From Rhizobium album (GTDB lineage: Bacteria > Pseudomonadota > Alphaproteobacteria > Rhizobiales > Rhizobiaceae), in NCBI RefSeq assembly GCF_003122325.1, contig NZ_QFBC01000002.1, positions 620,001 through 684,000 of the forward strand: 64,000 bases of DNA, written 5' to 3'. Below the pieces are notes generated by a model. It saw only the letters and a program-made list of their open reading frames with translations. It did no database searches and was not told the DNA's origin. Both the position numbers and the translations under genes were made by a program. This document shows positions 1 through 10,026 of the stretch, piece after piece (the stretch's first letter is position 1; every line of letters starts with the position of its first letter).

Positions 1-62
1 TTAATCTGCAAAGGCGATGTAACGGAGGGCAATGCGCTTGTACAGGGGCACTACACCCGAAT

Positions 63-106
63 CTGCAACGTTACAGGAGTGAAATCTCACCCCTGTAACG
101 TTGCGG
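63..106. promoter_or_regulatory. Paired inverted LacI-type operator-like sites
   Basis: CTGCAACGTTACAG at 63-76 and CTGTAACGTTGCGG at 93-106 are inverted copies of one 14-bp pseudo-palindrome with a central CG, the layout typical of LacI-family operators. The exact reverse complement of the first copy recurs at 4302-4315, upstream of a sugar gene. The two copies can also pair as a hairpin spanning 65-104 (13-bp stem, one mismatch, four more pairs, loop AATC). There is no T tract, so I read this as operators rather than a terminator. The rest of 1-128 shows no gene that I can support. Confidence 0.55.
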
Positions 107-128
107 ACACGAAAAGGCGGCCGAGCGC

Positions 129-1721
129 TCAGGAAGCAGGTTCACCCAGCTGCACCCGGCGCGAAATGGCGATTTCTTCGAGAAAGACCGCGTCATGGCT
201 GACCACCAGCAATGCGCCGTCATAGGCACGCAGGCCACGCTCGACCACGGCGATGGAATCGATGTCGAGATGGTTGGTCGGCTCGTCGAGGATCAGCAGT
301 TGCGGCGGACGCGGCCCGCCGAGCACGCAGGCGAGACCGGCGCGCAACAGCTGGCCACCGCTGAGCGTCGACGCCATCTGCAACGCAGCGTCGGCCCGGA
401 ACATGAACCGCGCCAGGGCAGCCCGGCAGGCATTTTCGTCGGATTGCGGGTTGATGCGGCGGAAATTGTCACGGATGGACAGCGCCGGATCGAGCAGGCT
501 CACGGTCTGGTCCAGCAGCGAAAAAGGCACGCTGACCGCCACCGAACCGCTCCAGGGCTGCAAGGCCCCGGTTATCAGCGCCAGCAGCGTCGTCTTGCCC
601 GATCCGTTCGGTCCGCCGATGGCCACCCGCTCCGGTCCGGTGATGCTGCAGGAAAAACCCTGCAGGATCGGCCGGTCGGGCAGATAGCCCGCGGTGACAT
701 CATCGACACGCAGCACCGGCTTGCCCGCCGGCAGCGATGCCGTGCCGATCTGTGCCGAAAACGGCTGCAGGATTTCGATGCGCTCGCGTGCGGCCGCCGC
801 ATCCTCCATCGCCTGTTGCCGCCGCCGTTCGGCGAGCCGCGCCTTATCCGCGCCGGTCTCCTCGGCACGCCGCTTCAAACCGCCGGCAATGATGCGGGGC
901 ATGTCGCCGCGCGCCGCTTTCCGCTTGCCGACGCCATCGCGACGCGCCTGACGCTCGACCTGCTGCTGGGTGTTCTGGGCAAGTTCCGCCAGACGTTTTT
1001 CCGCGCCCGCCAGGTCCTGCTCCGCTGCAGCCAGCTCGATGCGCCGACGCTCCTCGAACTGGCTCCAGCCGCCGCCATAACGTTTGGCGCCGAGCGCGGT
1101 GAGTTCGACGATGGCGTCCATCGTCTCCAAAAGCTCACGATCATGGCTGACGACGATCGCCCCGCCCCGCCAGCGGGCCAGCAGGTCGATGACGGCTTCC
1201 CGACCGGGCCGATCGAGATTGTTGGTCGGCTCGTCGAGCAGGAGCATGTCGGGTTCGGTGAAGATCAGCGCGGCGAGTGCCGCCCGCGTACGCTGGCCGC
1301 CGGACAGTGCCGCCAGCCGCGTCTCCGGGGCTGCATCGAGCCCGATATCGGCCAGGGCAGCGGCCAGACGCGTTTCCAGCGTCCAGTCGGCGACGGCAAG
1401 GTCTTCCGCCGACGCTTCGCCCCGTTCGGCGCGGGCAAGCACGGCGAGCGGTTCGACGATATCGAAAAGATCGGCAACGGTCTCCTCCGCCTCCACCTGG
1501 ACGCTCTGGCGCAGAAGGTCGATGCGGCCTTCGACGGACACCGTGCCGGATTGCGGCTGCAACACGCCGGTGATCAGCCGCAGGATCGTCGATTTGCCGA
1601 CGCCGTTACGGCCGACGAGACCGGTGCGCTCGGGGCCGAAGCTCAGGTCGAGATGGGAAAAAAGCGGCCGCCCGTCAGGCGTCGACCACGTAAGATTGGA
1701 CAGGGTTATGGAGGCAGGCAC
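129..1721 (-). CDS. ABC-F family ATPase
   Basis: This is a duplicated-ATPase protein of about 530 residues with no membrane segments. ABC-F proteins act on ribosomes (translation factors or antibiotic target protection) rather than in transport. The first ATPase has Walker A GRNGVGKST near residue 37, signature LSGGQ and Walker B LLLDEPTNNLD. A charged Glu/Arg-rich linker follows. The second ATPase has GGPNGSGKTT, LSGGQ and LILDEPTNHLD. I chose the GTG start at 1721 because a GGGAG ribosome-binding site lies 10 bases upstream and homology-like sequence begins there. An ATG at 1790 would add an unlikely leader. The exact subfamily cannot be told by eye. Confidence 0.9.
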   Translation of the reverse strand: MPASITLSNLTWSTPDGRPLFSHLDLSFGPERTGLVGRNGVGKSTILRLITGVLQPQSGTVSVEGRIDLLRQSVQVEAEETVADLFDIVEPLAVLARAERGEASAEDLAVADWTLETRLAAALADIGLDAAPETRLAALSGGQRTRAALAALIFTEPDMLLLDEPTNNLDRPGREAVIDLLARWRGGAIVVSHDRELLETMDAIVELTALGAKRYGGGWSQFEERRRIELAAAEQDLAGAEKRLAELAQNTQQQVERQARRDGVGKRKAARGDMPRIIAGGLKRRAEETGADKARLAERRRQQAMEDAAAARERIEILQPFSAQIGTASLPAGKPVLRVDDVTAGYLPDRPILQGFSCSITGPERVAIGGPNGSGKTTLLALITGALQPWSGSVAVSVPFSLLDQTVSLLDPALSIRDNFRRINPQSDENACRAALARFMFRADAALQMASTLSGGQLLRAGLACVLGGPRPPQLLILDEPTNHLDIDSIAVVERGLRAYDGALLVVSHDAVFLEEIAISRRVQLGEPAS

Positions 1722-1919
1722 GAATGGAAAACTCCCGGATGGCAAAGCGGTGGGGCATTGCGATCGGGTCAAAATCCATGGTGCACACATCCTGTCGGTA
1801 TTGCAGATGGCGCCAACCTAGGTGAGGGCTGCGGCGCATTCAAGGCAGCAACCCATCATTCGGCATCTTTTACGACATGCCTCCCGGAAGAGACATGGCT
1901 TATTTCGCGGAATGACAGC

Positions 1920-3107
1920 TTAAAGCTTGATCCAGCCGCCGTTCTTCCTGGAGGAAGCAACACACGCCTCGACGAAGGCAACGCCCTTCACGCCGTCATC
2001 GACCGTCGGATAGATCACCGCAGGGTCCACCGCCTCGCCGGCCTTGCGAGCATTGATCGCCCGCGCCGCTTCCGAATAGATGGTCGCGAAGGCTTCGAGG
2101 TAACCTTCCGGATGGCCGGAGGGAACGCGGGTGACGCGGGCGGCAGCGGCGCCGGCACCGACCCCGCCGCGGGTGATCAGGCGTTTTTCGCCGCCGAAGG
2201 GCGTGAACCAGAGATAGTTCGGATCGGCCTGCACCCATTCGAGGCCACCCTTGGTGCCGTAGACGCGCACCTTGAGGCCGTTTTCATGGCCGGGCGCCAC
2301 CTGGCTGCACCACAACATGCCCTTGGCCGGCTTTTCGGAGCCATTCGCCTTGAAGCGCAGCATCACATGGGCATTGTCGTCCAGCCGCCGGCCTTCGACG
2401 AAACTGTCGAGATCGGCCGCCAGGCTGTCGAGTTCCAGCCCGGAGATGAAGGAAGCAAGATTGTAGGCATGGGTGCCGATATCACCCGTCGAGCCGCCGG
2501 CGCCGGATTGCGCCGGGTCCGTGCGCCAGGCGGCCTGCTTGGAGCCGGTCTGCTCCACCGCTTCCGTCAGCCAGTCCTGCGGATATTCCGCCTGGACGAT
2601 ACGGATATCGCCAAGCGCGCCATCGGCCACCATTTCGCGCGCCTGACGCACCATCGGATAGCCGGTGTAATTGTGGGTGAGGATGAAAAGCGCACCGCTC
2701 TCATCCGCGACCTTCTTCAGCTTCTTGGCATCGGCGAGGTTCGAGGTCAGCGGCTTGTCGCAGATCACATGGATGCCGCGCTTGAGGAATTCCTTGGCTG
2801 CGTCATAATGCACGTGGTTCGGCGTGACGATGGAAACGGCCTCGATGCCATTCTTCAGCTTCGCCTCACGGATCGCCATTTCCTTGTAGCTAGAATAGGT
2901 GCGCGACGGATCGAGCCCGAGATCACGGCCCGACGCGATCGCCTTTTCCGGCGTCGACGACAGGGCACCGGCGATCAGGTCGAACTGGTCGTCGAGGCGC
3001 GCCGCCATGCGATGCACCGCACCGATAAAGGCCCCTGCTCCGCCACCGACCATGCCCAACCGGATGCGCGGTGCGCGGCCTTCTTCCTTGGAACCTTCGA
3101 TAGCCAT
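1920..3107 (-). CDS. Gfo/Idh/MocA family NAD(P)-dependent sugar dehydrogenase
   Basis: This 395-residue protein has an N-terminal Rossmann fold (GMVGGGAGAFIGAVHR, residues about 18-33), the family's catalytic-lysine motif in the form CDKPLT near residue 125, and a C-terminal Gfo/Idh alpha/beta domain. It probably oxidises a cyclic sugar or polyol. The GGGxGAFIGxVHR N-terminus resembles the YcjS/levoglucosan-dehydrogenase branch, but the substrate is inferred only. The start follows a clear AGGAGG. It lies 118 bases downstream of the TIM-barrel isomerase gene and is probably the last gene of the sugar operon. Confidence 0.88.
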   Translation of the reverse strand: MAIEGSKEEGRAPRIRLGMVGGGAGAFIGAVHRMAARLDDQFDLIAGALSSTPEKAIASGRDLGLDPSRTYSSYKEMAIREAKLKNGIEAVSIVTPNHVHYDAAKEFLKRGIHVICDKPLTSNLADAKKLKKVADESGALFILTHNYTGYPMVRQAREMVADGALGDIRIVQAEYPQDWLTEAVEQTGSKQAAWRTDPAQSGAGGSTGDIGTHAYNLASFISGLELDSLAADLDSFVEGRRLDDNAHVMLRFKANGSEKPAKGMLWCSQVAPGHENGLKVRVYGTKGGLEWVQADPNYLWFTPFGGEKRLITRGGVGAGAAAARVTRVPSGHPEGYLEAFATIYSEAARAINARKAGEAVDPAVIYPTVDDGVKGVAFVEACVASSRKNGGWIKL

Positions 3108-3225
3108 GTGTTTCCTCCTTATCTTTTAACTGCTTGATCGCTGGTCTATCCGCTTCGTGCAACTTGCCGACCGTTTTCTGCCTTCTTCGGGGAGAAGACG
3201 ATCTTGAGCACGCTCTTAAACCAGA

Positions 3226-4278
3226 TCAGATCCCTAGCATCCTTCGGTTGGCGGCATCGTCGGTGCCGGCGCCAGCGAAGTCGTCGAAGGCCTTTTCCGT
3301 GACGCGGATGATGTGGGCACGCACGAATTCGGCGCCTTCACGCGCCCCGTCTTCGGGATGCTTGAGGGCGCACTCCCATTCCACCACGGCCCAGCCGTCG
3401 AAATCATTGGCGGTGAGCTTGGAGAAAACCGCACCAAAATCCACCTGGCCATCGCCCAGAGAGCGGAACCGGCCGGCACGGTTGACCCAGCCCTGATAGC
3501 CGCCATAAACGCCCTGCCGCCCGGTCGGATTGAACTCCGCATCCTTGACGTGGAACATCTTGATGCGGTCCTTGTAGATGTCGATGTTGTCGAGGTAATC
3601 GAGGCACTGAAGGACATAGTGCGACGGATCGTAGAGCATGTTGGCGCGCGGATGGTTGCCGACGCGTTCGAGGAACATCTCGTAGGTGATGCCGTCATGC
3701 AGGTCTTCGCCCGGATGGATTTCGTAGCAGATATCGACGCCGTTTTCTTCGGCATGGTCGAGGATCGGTCTCCAGCGGCGGGCAAGCTCGTCGAAAGCGG
3801 CTTCCACCAGCCCGGCCGGCCGCTGTGGCCAGGGATAGATGAACGGCCAGGCCAGCGCCCCGGAGAAGGTCGCATGTGCATTGATGCCGAGATGCCGCGA
3901 GGCCGTGAGCGCCATCTTCACCTGCTCGACCGCCCAGGCCTGCCGTGCCTTCGGGTTGCCACGCACTTCCGGCGCCGCGAAACCATCGAAGGCTTCGTCA
4001 TAGACCGGATTGACGGCGACAAGCTGGCCCTGCAGGTGGGTCGAAAGCTCGGTCACCTCGATGCCGTTCTCGCGCGCCTTGCCGGCAAATTCGTCGCAAT
4101 AATCCTTGGATTCGGACGCCTTCTTCAAGTCGATCAGCTGGCTCGCCCATGTCGGCACCTGCACGCCGATATAGCCTTTTTCCGCTGCCCACTTGGTAAT
4201 GCCGTCCCAGGAATTGAAAGGAGCCTGATCTCCCGCGAATTGACCGAGAAACAGAGCGGGGCCCTTAATGGTTTTCAT
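3226..4278 (-). CDS. Sugar phosphate isomerase/epimerase (TIM-barrel)
   Basis: This 350-residue protein belongs to the xylose-isomerase-like/AP-endonuclease-2 TIM-barrel superfamily. Likely divalent-metal ligands are seen in CYEIHPGE, LYDPSHYVLQ, MFHVKDAEF and VVEWE. Proteins of this kind often pair with Gfo/Idh/MocA dehydrogenases, as here, to epimerise or isomerise an oxidised sugar. The ATG follows a strong GGAGGAG, and an operator-like palindrome lies just upstream of it. It sits between xylA and the dehydrogenase. The exact substrate is not predictable from sequence. Confidence 0.85.
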   Translation of the reverse strand: MKTIKGPALFLGQFAGDQAPFNSWDGITKWAAEKGYIGVQVPTWASQLIDLKKASESKDYCDEFAGKARENGIEVTELSTHLQGQLVAVNPVYDEAFDGFAAPEVRGNPKARQAWAVEQVKMALTASRHLGINAHATFSGALAWPFIYPWPQRPAGLVEAAFDELARRWRPILDHAEENGVDICYEIHPGEDLHDGITYEMFLERVGNHPRANMLYDPSHYVLQCLDYLDNIDIYKDRIKMFHVKDAEFNPTGRQGVYGGYQGWVNRAGRFRSLGDGQVDFGAVFSKLTANDFDGWAVVEWECALKHPEDGAREGAEFVRAHIIRVTEKAFDDFAGAGTDDAANRRMLGI

Positions 4279-4301
4279 GAAATCTCCTCCAATGAAATTT
4301 C

Positions 4302-4315
4302 CTGTAACGTTGCAG
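4302..4315. promoter_or_regulatory. LacI-type operator-like palindrome
   Basis: CTGTAACGTTGCAG is a 14-bp pseudo-palindrome with a central CG, about 24 bases upstream of the isomerase start at 4278. It is the exact reverse complement of the site at 63-76. The position fits repression of the isomerase/dehydrogenase pair by a LacI-type protein, possibly the one encoded at 7294-8319. That pairing is inferred. Confidence 0.55.
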
Positions 4316-4381
4316 GTCTGCGGTTTAGCACGAGTTCCCGGCCGATCAAACCCGGCCGGGAAGGTTTTTCACCATCAGCGC

Positions 4382-5692
4382 TCAGACGTAGCGGTTGACG
4401 ACGTTTTCCAGAAGCTCCTGGCGGCCGGACTTCGGTTCCGGATTGATGTCGCCGCCCTCGACATTGGCGGCGATCTGTTCGAGCGAATATTCGCCGCGCA
4501 GCATCTTCTGTGCTTCCGGCGAATTCCAGCCGGCATAACGGGCATCGAGCGGCTTCGACAATGCGCCGTCCTCGACCATGCGCGCTGCCGCCTTCAGGCC
4601 GCGGGCGCAGCAATCCATGCCGCCGATGTGACCGATCAGCAGATCGTCCGGATCGAGCGACTGACGGCGCAGCTTGGCGTCGAAATTGGTGCCGCCCGTA
4701 GTGAAACCGCCGGCCTGCAGCACCTGGTAATAGGCGAGCGCCATTTCCGGCACGTTGTTGGGGAACTGGTCGGTATCCCAGCCGGACTGGTAGTCGTTGC
4801 GGTTCATGTCGATCGAGCCGAAGATGCCGAGCGCATTGGCAAGCGCCAGTTCGTGTTCGAACGTATGGCCGGCCAGGATGGCATGGCCCTGCTCGATGTT
4901 GAGCTTCACTTCGTTCTCCAGGCCATGCTTCCTGAGGAAGCCGTAGACCGTGGCGACGTCGTAATCATACTGGTGCTTGGTCGGCTCCTGCGGCTTCGGC
5001 TCGATGAGGATCGTGCCCTTGAAGCCGATCTTGTGCTTGTATTCGACGACGAGGTTGAGGAAGCGGCCCATATGGTCGAGTTCGCGGCCGATATCGGTGT
5101 TGAGCAGCGTCTCGTAACCTTCACGGCCGCCCCAGAGCACGTAGTTCTCGCCGCCGAGACGCTGCGTGGCATCCAGGCAGGTTTTTACGGTCGCGGCGGC
5201 GAAAGCGAAGACGTCCGGATCCGGATTGGTTGCGGCACCCGCCATGTAGCGGCGATGCGAGAACAGGTTGGCGGTGCCCCACAAAAGCTTGACGCCCGTC
5301 GCCGCCTGCTTTTCCGCGAAATAATCGACGATCTCGTTGAGGTTCTTGGTGTTCTCGGCAAAATTGGCGCCTTCCGGCCGCACGTCGGCATCGTGGAAGC
5401 AATAATAGGGTGCGCCGAGCAGCGAGAAGAATTCGAAGGCGACGTCGGCCTTCAGCTTCGCCGCCTGCATGCCGTCGGTGAACCACGGGCGCAGGAAGGT
5501 CTGGCCGCCGAACGGGTCGCCGCCCGGCCAGGTGAAGCTGTGCCAGTAGGCGACGGCGAAACGCAGGTGGTCTTCCATGCGCTTGCCCATGACGATTTCG
5601 TCGGGCTGATAATAACGGAAAGCCAGCGGGTTGGTGCTATCGGGGCCTTCATATTTGATTTTCTGGATGTCGCCGAAAAATCCGGTGCTCAT
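4382..5692 (-). CDS. xylA: Xylose isomerase
   Basis: Interconverts D-xylose and D-xylulose in the cytoplasm using Mg2+ or Mn2+. The 436-residue length is normal for the long (class II) XylA. Recognisable blocks include [16 protein letters not shown], the metal-site segment [18 protein letters not shown], and [16 protein letters not shown]. The start at 5692 ([16 protein letters not shown]) is preceded by AAGGAGA; an upstream in-frame ATG at 5761 falls in a repeat and is rejected. It is transcribed after xylB, with a 116-base gap holding a palindromic repeat. Confidence 0.97.
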   Translation of the reverse strand: MSTGFFGDIQKIKYEGPDSTNPLAFRYYQPDEIVMGKRMEDHLRFAVAYWHSFTWPGGDPFGGQTFLRPWFTDGMQAAKLKADVAFEFFSLLGAPYYCFHDADVRPEGANFAENTKNLNEIVDYFAEKQAATGVKLLWGTANLFSHRRYMAGAATNPDPDVFAFAAATVKTCLDATQRLGGENYVLWGGREGYETLLNTDIGRELDHMGRFLNLVVEYKHKIGFKGTILIEPKPQEPTKHQYDYDVATVYGFLRKHGLENEVKLNIEQGHAILAGHTFEHELALANALGIFGSIDMNRNDYQSGWDTDQFPNNVPEMALAYYQVLQAGGFTTGGTNFDAKLRRQSLDPDDLLIGHIGGMDCCARGLKAAARMVEDGALSKPLDARYAGWNSPEAQKMLRGEYSLEQIAANVEGGDINPEPKSGRQELLENVVNRYV

Positions 5693-5739
5693 GGGTGGGT
5701 CTCCTTGGATGGTTTCTTGTCTTGAGTGTTGGCACGAGG

Positions 5740-5794
5740 CCCCCCATCCGCCTGCCGGCAACGTCTCCCCGAAAGCAGGGAGAGGGCGAGGGGC
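5740..5794. repeat. RIME-like palindromic intergenic repeat
   Basis: The xylB-xylA gap holds a GC-rich element containing CCCCCATCCGCCTGCCGGCA followed by a small TCTCCC/GGGAGA hairpin. The layout matches rhizobial intergenic mosaic elements and is related to the copies near 27.7, 37.3 and 40.1 kb. It may affect mRNA stability between the two cistrons. Confidence 0.55.
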
Positions 5795-5808
5795 AAAACC
5801 GCAAGCCG

Positions 5809-7266
5809 CTAAAGCGCCGAAAGCGGCCTGATCGCCGGATACAGCGCCCGGTAGCGGCCATAGGCGTCGGCATAGGCGCTCGAAAATTCCGCGACCGGAT
5901 CGATCGTCTCGGCCGTCTCCGGCGCCGAGCAGACGGCCACCGGATCGGCACCCGTCGCCGCGATCAGGCCGAGGCGGGCGGCGCCGAAGGCCGCCCCGAA
6001 ATCGCCGTCGGCGGGAATATCGACGGGCACGCCGAGCGCCGTGGCGATCGAGGCCAGCCAGTAACGCGAGCGCGAGCCGCCGCCGATCGCCGTGACGCGG
6101 GAAATCGTCGTGCCGGCCGACCGAAGCGCCTCGAAACTGTCGCGGATGGCGAAGCTGACGCCCTCCAGCACCGCCTGCGTCAACGCCACCCGGCCGGTGT
6201 CGTGGCCGAGGCCGATGAAGGCGCCGCGGATGGCGGCATCGTTATACGGCGTACGTTCGCCGGAGAGATAGGGCAGGAAGGTGACGCCGCTCGGCGCCCG
6301 CAATGCCTCGCCCAGCTCGGTCGTCAATTCGGCCGCGGATTTGCTGGTGACATGCGAATGCCAGTTGAGCGCATCGGTGGCCGAGAGGATCACGCCCATC
6401 TGATGCCACGTATTGGGCAGCGCGTGGCAGAAGGCGTGCACGGCACTTTCCGGCTTCGGCAGATAGGAACCGTTGGCGGCAAACAGCACGCCCGAGGTGC
6501 CGAGCGAGACGAAGGCAGCACCTTCCGACACCGTGCCCATGCCGCAGGCCGAGGCGGCATTGTCGCCCGCTCCGCCCGCCACGACAACGGCGTCGCCCAT
6601 GCCCCACTTGCCGGCCAGTTCGCTGCGCAGGGTACCGGCGGGATCGGTGCCTTCGACCAGCGTCGGCATCTGCCGCTCGTCGAGGCCGGTTGCCGCCAGA
6701 AGCTCTGCCGCCCAGGCGCGTTTGCCGGTGTCGAGCCAGGAGGTGCCGGCGGCGTCGGACATTTCCGAAATGTGCTCCCCGGTCAGCCAGAGGCGCAAAA
6801 AGTCCTTCGGCAGCAACACCTTGGCGATTTTGGCAAAGATATCCGGCTCATGCCTGGCGACCCAGGCGAGTTTTGGCGCGGTGAAACCGGGGAAGACGAT
6901 ATTGCCCGTCACCGCCCGGAACCGCGGGTCGGCATCGAGTGCCGCCGCCTCGACATGGCTGCGGGTGTCGTTCCAGAGGATGCAGGGGCGGAGAACCTTG
7001 TCGTCCGCATCCACCAGCGTCGCGCCGTGCATCTGGCCGGACAGGCCGATGCCGCGCACCGCCGCAAGTTCGGCCGGATGCAACGCCTTGAGACCGCCGA
7101 TCGCCTCTTCCGTGGCGCGGATCCAGTCGGCCGGCGCCTGTTCCGACCAGCCGTGATGCGGCCGCGACACTTCGAGCGCGCCGTTGGCCGAACCGATGAC
7201 GCGCTGGTCGCCGTCGATCAGCATTGCCTTGACACCGGATGTGCCGAGATCAAGCCCTAGATACAT
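5809..7266 (-). CDS. xylB: Xylulokinase
   Basis: ATP-dependent phosphorylation of D-xylulose to xylulose 5-phosphate. The protein has 485 residues and the FGGY kinase fold. The N-terminal phosphate-binding motif is [16 protein letters not shown], followed by GLSGQMHG, and the C-terminal adenosine site is [20 protein letters not shown]. The start follows GAGGAGAAACATC. The gene lies 27 bases downstream of the LacI regulator and upstream of xylA, so the three are probably co-transcribed leftward. Confidence 0.96.
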   Translation of the reverse strand: MYLGLDLGTSGVKAMLIDGDQRVIGSANGALEVSRPHHGWSEQAPADWIRATEEAIGGLKALHPAELAAVRGIGLSGQMHGATLVDADDKVLRPCILWNDTRSHVEAAALDADPRFRAVTGNIVFPGFTAPKLAWVARHEPDIFAKIAKVLLPKDFLRLWLTGEHISEMSDAAGTSWLDTGKRAWAAELLAATGLDERQMPTLVEGTDPAGTLRSELAGKWGMGDAVVVAGGAGDNAASACGMGTVSEGAAFVSLGTSGVLFAANGSYLPKPESAVHAFCHALPNTWHQMGVILSATDALNWHSHVTSKSAAELTTELGEALRAPSGVTFLPYLSGERTPYNDAAIRGAFIGLGHDTGRVALTQAVLEGVSFAIRDSFEALRSAGTTISRVTAIGGGSRSRYWLASIATALGVPVDIPADGDFGAAFGAARLGLIAATGADPVAVCSAPETAETIDPVAEFSSAYADAYGRYRALYPAIRPLSAL

Positions 7267-7293
7267 GATGTTTCTCCTCTGCCTGCCTTTTTG

Positions 7294-8319
7294 TCATGGC
7301 AGGTTGTCTCGCAAGAATATGTCGATACGAATGCGCTCCTGCGCCTCGACCACCGCAAGGCCATCGGCCTTCGCTTTCAAGATGCGGATGGCGCTGCGCA
7401 CCTCATGACCGGCATCCTGGTTGAGCACGGCGTCGATAATGCCGTCCTGCAGCGCCGCCCGCGTGTGAACCGTCAACTCATGGGCGATCACCGTCAGCGA
7501 CCGCTCGCCGCCCTGCGCTTTCAGCGCAGCGATGAGGCCGCGATTGCCGGCGCCGAGGCTGTAGAGGCCGAGCAGATCGGCATGCGCCGCCAGCGTTGCG
7601 GCAACCAGCGTCTCGGCGCGTTGCGGCTCGTCGCGGCCCTCGAGCACCGGCAGGATGGTGATGTCGGGAAACTCCGCCTGCAGCACGGCGGCAAACCCTT
7701 CGAGCCGCTCGCGATGGTCGCGCACCAGCATCGATCCGGCCAGCACGGCGACCGGCCCTGCCCTGCCACCCAGGAACCGGCCGAGCAGGCTGGCGGCCGT
7801 GCGCCCGGCGGCAATATTGTCGACCCCGGCATAGTGGTCGCGGCGCGATCCCGGCAGGTCGGAGACCAGCGTGACAACGGGAACGCCTTTTTCCGCCAGC
7901 CGCGCCACGGCATCGCGAACCTCGTCGGCGTCGATCGCCACCAACGCCACGCCGGCGGGCCTTTCCGCCCGCGCCGCATCCAGCGCCACGACCAGTGCAG
8001 CAGGATCGAAGGCCGGAATTTCGATCACCCGGATATCGGTGCGTTCTGCAGCGGCACGCGCGATGGCTTCGCGAACCTCCGCATGCAATCCGTGCATGAA
8101 GGAATTGTTGCTATCTGGGAGAATGAAGACGAGCGGATAGACACGCCCCTTGGCGAGATTGGCAGCCGCGACATCGCGGACATAACCGAGCCGGTCGATC
8201 GCCGCCTCCACCTTGGCACGCGTCGCCGCCCGCACGCCCGGCCGGCGGTTCAGAACCCGGTCGACGGTCGCAAGGCTGACGCCCGCGCTCGCGGCAATGT
8301 CATGCACGGTCGGTCTCAT
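7294..8319 (-). CDS. LacI-family transcriptional regulator
   Basis: This 341-residue regulator has an N-terminal helix-turn-helix (VHDIAASAGVSLATVDRVLN) and a periplasmic-binding-protein-like effector domain. The start at 8319 is chosen because AGGAGG lies a few bases upstream and the helix-turn-helix then begins at residue 3, as is usual; ATG 8379 would add 20 unrelated residues. It heads the xylBA operon, so it plausibly senses a pentose or related sugar. Two operator-like motifs in the region (the AACGTT sites at 63-106 and 4302, and TGATGTACGTAAATCA at 8353) are candidate targets. Confidence 0.92.
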   Translation of the reverse strand: MRPTVHDIAASAGVSLATVDRVLNRRPGVRAATRAKVEAAIDRLGYVRDVAAANLAKGRVYPLVFILPDSNNSFMHGLHAEVREAIARAAAERTDIRVIEIPAFDPAALVVALDAARAERPAGVALVAIDADEVRDAVARLAEKGVPVVTLVSDLPGSRRDHYAGVDNIAAGRTAASLLGRFLGGRAGPVAVLAGSMLVRDHRERLEGFAAVLQAEFPDITILPVLEGRDEPQRAETLVAATLAAHADLLGLYSLGAGNRGLIAALKAQGGERSLTVIAHELTVHTRAALQDGIIDAVLNQDAGHEVRSAIRILKAKADGLAVVEAQERIRIDIFLRDNLP

Positions 8320-8352
8320 CACTCCTCCTGATCGGAGTGTTAGCCGAGTTTT

Positions 8353-8368
8353 TGATGTACGTAAATCA
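8353..8368. promoter_or_regulatory. CG-centred palindrome upstream of lacI-type gene
   Basis: TGATGTACGTAAATCA is a near-perfect 16-bp palindrome centred on CG, 34-49 bases upstream of the LacI-family start. It is a plausible autoregulatory operator. It differs from the AACGTT-type sites, so at most one type may belong to this regulator. Confidence 0.4.
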
Positions 8369-8412
8369 GAAATTCGCAACCGGTCGCAGGCATAAGAAAG
8401 GCAGGCGGGCGG

Positions 8413-10002
8413 TCAATGCCCGCCGCCACCTCCGCCGACCCCGGACTGGGGTTTCTTGATCAGCATGGCGAAGAAGATCAGGCTGGTGAACAGCGCCGTC
8501 AAAATCAGGAAAATGTCGATGAAGGACATGATCGCCGCCTGCTGCGACACCATGCCGGCCAGTTTCTTGATGGCGATGGCGGTCCCGTCCAGTCCATAGG
8601 TCTGATAGTTCGACGTGATGGCGTTCAGCTTGTCCATCGCTTCGGGATTGCCCCATTGGACATGTTCCGACAGGCGGGCATAATGTTCCTGCTCGCGCTG
8701 TGTGAGCAGGGTATTGATGGCAGCGAGGCCGACGGCGCCGCCGAGGTTGCGGGTCAGGTTGAAAAGGCCGGACGCGCCGCGGATCTTGGCCGGCGGCAGC
8801 GTGCCGAGCGCAACGTTGTTGATCGGCACCATGCAGAGCATCAGCCCGCAGCCGCGCAGGATCTGCGGAATCAGCAATTCGTAGAAATCCCAGTCCGCCG
8901 TCATCGAACTCATGATCCAGGTGCCGGCGGCAAAGCTGCCGAAACCGATCATCATCATTACCCGCGGATCGAGCTTGGTCGACAGCTTGCCGGCGATCGG
9001 CGCGGTGCAGAACATCGCCAGGCCCGAAACGAACATCGTCTCGCCGATCATCAGACTGTCATAGCCGCGGATACGGCCGAGATAGAGCGGGTAGAGATAG
9101 GTCAGGCCGTAGAGCCCGATGCCCATCACGAAGGAGAACAGCGAGCCGAAGGCGAAATTGCGGTCGGAGAAGGCGCGCAGATCCACCACCGGGAATTCCA
9201 CCTTGAAGGCCCGGTAGAAGAACACGACGGCACCGATGGCGCTGGCGAGGGCGCCGTAACAGATCGCCTCGTCGCTGAACCAGTCGTTGGCATTGCCCTC
9301 TTCGAGCACATATTCCAGCGCTCCGAGGAAGACGGCCATGGAGAGCAGCCCCCACCAGTCGAATTTCTTGAACAGGCTGAGTTCCGGCTTGTCGAAATCG
9401 ATGAAATTCCAGGTGACGAGGGTGACGATGATGCCGGGAATGACGTTGATGAGGAACAGCCAGTGCCAGGAGAAGGCATGGCTGAGATAGCCGCCGACCG
9501 TCGGGCCGATGGTCGGCGCCAGCGTGGCGACGAGGCCGATGATCGGCGAAACGATGCTGCGCTTCGACGGCGGGAAGATGGTGAAGGCTGCCGCGAACAC
9601 GGAAGGGATCATGCCGCCGCCGATAAAACCCTGCAGCGCGCGGTAGATGATCATCTGGTCGATGTTCGTCGCCGTCGCCGCCAGCGCGCTGGCGAGGGTG
9701 AAGCCGGCCGCCGAAACCGAGAACAGCACGCGGGTGGAAACGATGCGCGCCAGCGTGCCCGACAGCGGGATCATCACCACTTCGGCGATCAGATAGGCCG
9801 TCTGCACCCACGCCACCTCGTCCGAACCGGCGCTGAGGCCGGCCTGGATTTCGGCAAGCGAGGCCGAGACGATCTGGATGTCGAGGATCGACATGAACAT
9901 GCCGAAGACCATCGCGAAGAACGCGATCAGCCGTTTCGGGTCCATACTATCCTGTGCCGGCGCCCGGGGCGCCGTTGCCGCATTCACCGTTGCCGTGGCC
10001 AT
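8413..10002 (-). CDS. EmrB/QacA-type (DHA2) multidrug efflux permease
   Basis: This 529-residue major-facilitator transporter has about 14 hydrophobic segments. The first-helix motif ILDIQIVSASLAEIQ and the DHA2 size fit the EmrB subfamily, which works with a membrane-fusion partner to export drugs by proton antiport. The C-terminus ends in a run of glycines and a histidine. The gene starts 24 bases after the EmrA-type gene and is in the same operon. Control is probably by the divergent TetR at 11378. Confidence 0.93.
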   Translation of the reverse strand: MATATVNAATAPRAPAQDSMDPKRLIAFFAMVFGMFMSILDIQIVSASLAEIQAGLSAGSDEVAWVQTAYLIAEVVMIPLSGTLARIVSTRVLFSVSAAGFTLASALAATATNIDQMIIYRALQGFIGGGMIPSVFAAAFTIFPPSKRSIVSPIIGLVATLAPTIGPTVGGYLSHAFSWHWLFLINVIPGIIVTLVTWNFIDFDKPELSLFKKFDWWGLLSMAVFLGALEYVLEEGNANDWFSDEAICYGALASAIGAVVFFYRAFKVEFPVVDLRAFSDRNFAFGSLFSFVMGIGLYGLTYLYPLYLGRIRGYDSLMIGETMFVSGLAMFCTAPIAGKLSTKLDPRVMMMIGFGSFAAGTWIMSSMTADWDFYELLIPQILRGCGLMLCMVPINNVALGTLPPAKIRGASGLFNLTRNLGGAVGLAAINTLLTQREQEHYARLSEHVQWGNPEAMDKLNAITSNYQTYGLDGTAIAIKKLAGMVSQQAAIMSFIDIFLILTALFTSLIFFAMLIKKPQSGVGGGGGGH

Positions 10003-10026
10003 GGCCGTGCGCCTCGTATCCCGTGG

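Noticed and set aside
65-104. Long hairpin as a terminator for the ABC-F gene
   Set aside because: It has no T tract, and both arms are copies of a 14-bp operator-like motif found again at 4302-4315, so paired operators explain it better.
195-3137. 980-residue open frame on the + strand opposite the ABC-F and dehydrogenase genes
   Set aside because: It is a GC-rich shadow frame: low-complexity Arg/Gly/His composition, no recognisable domain, and it covers two real genes on the other strand.
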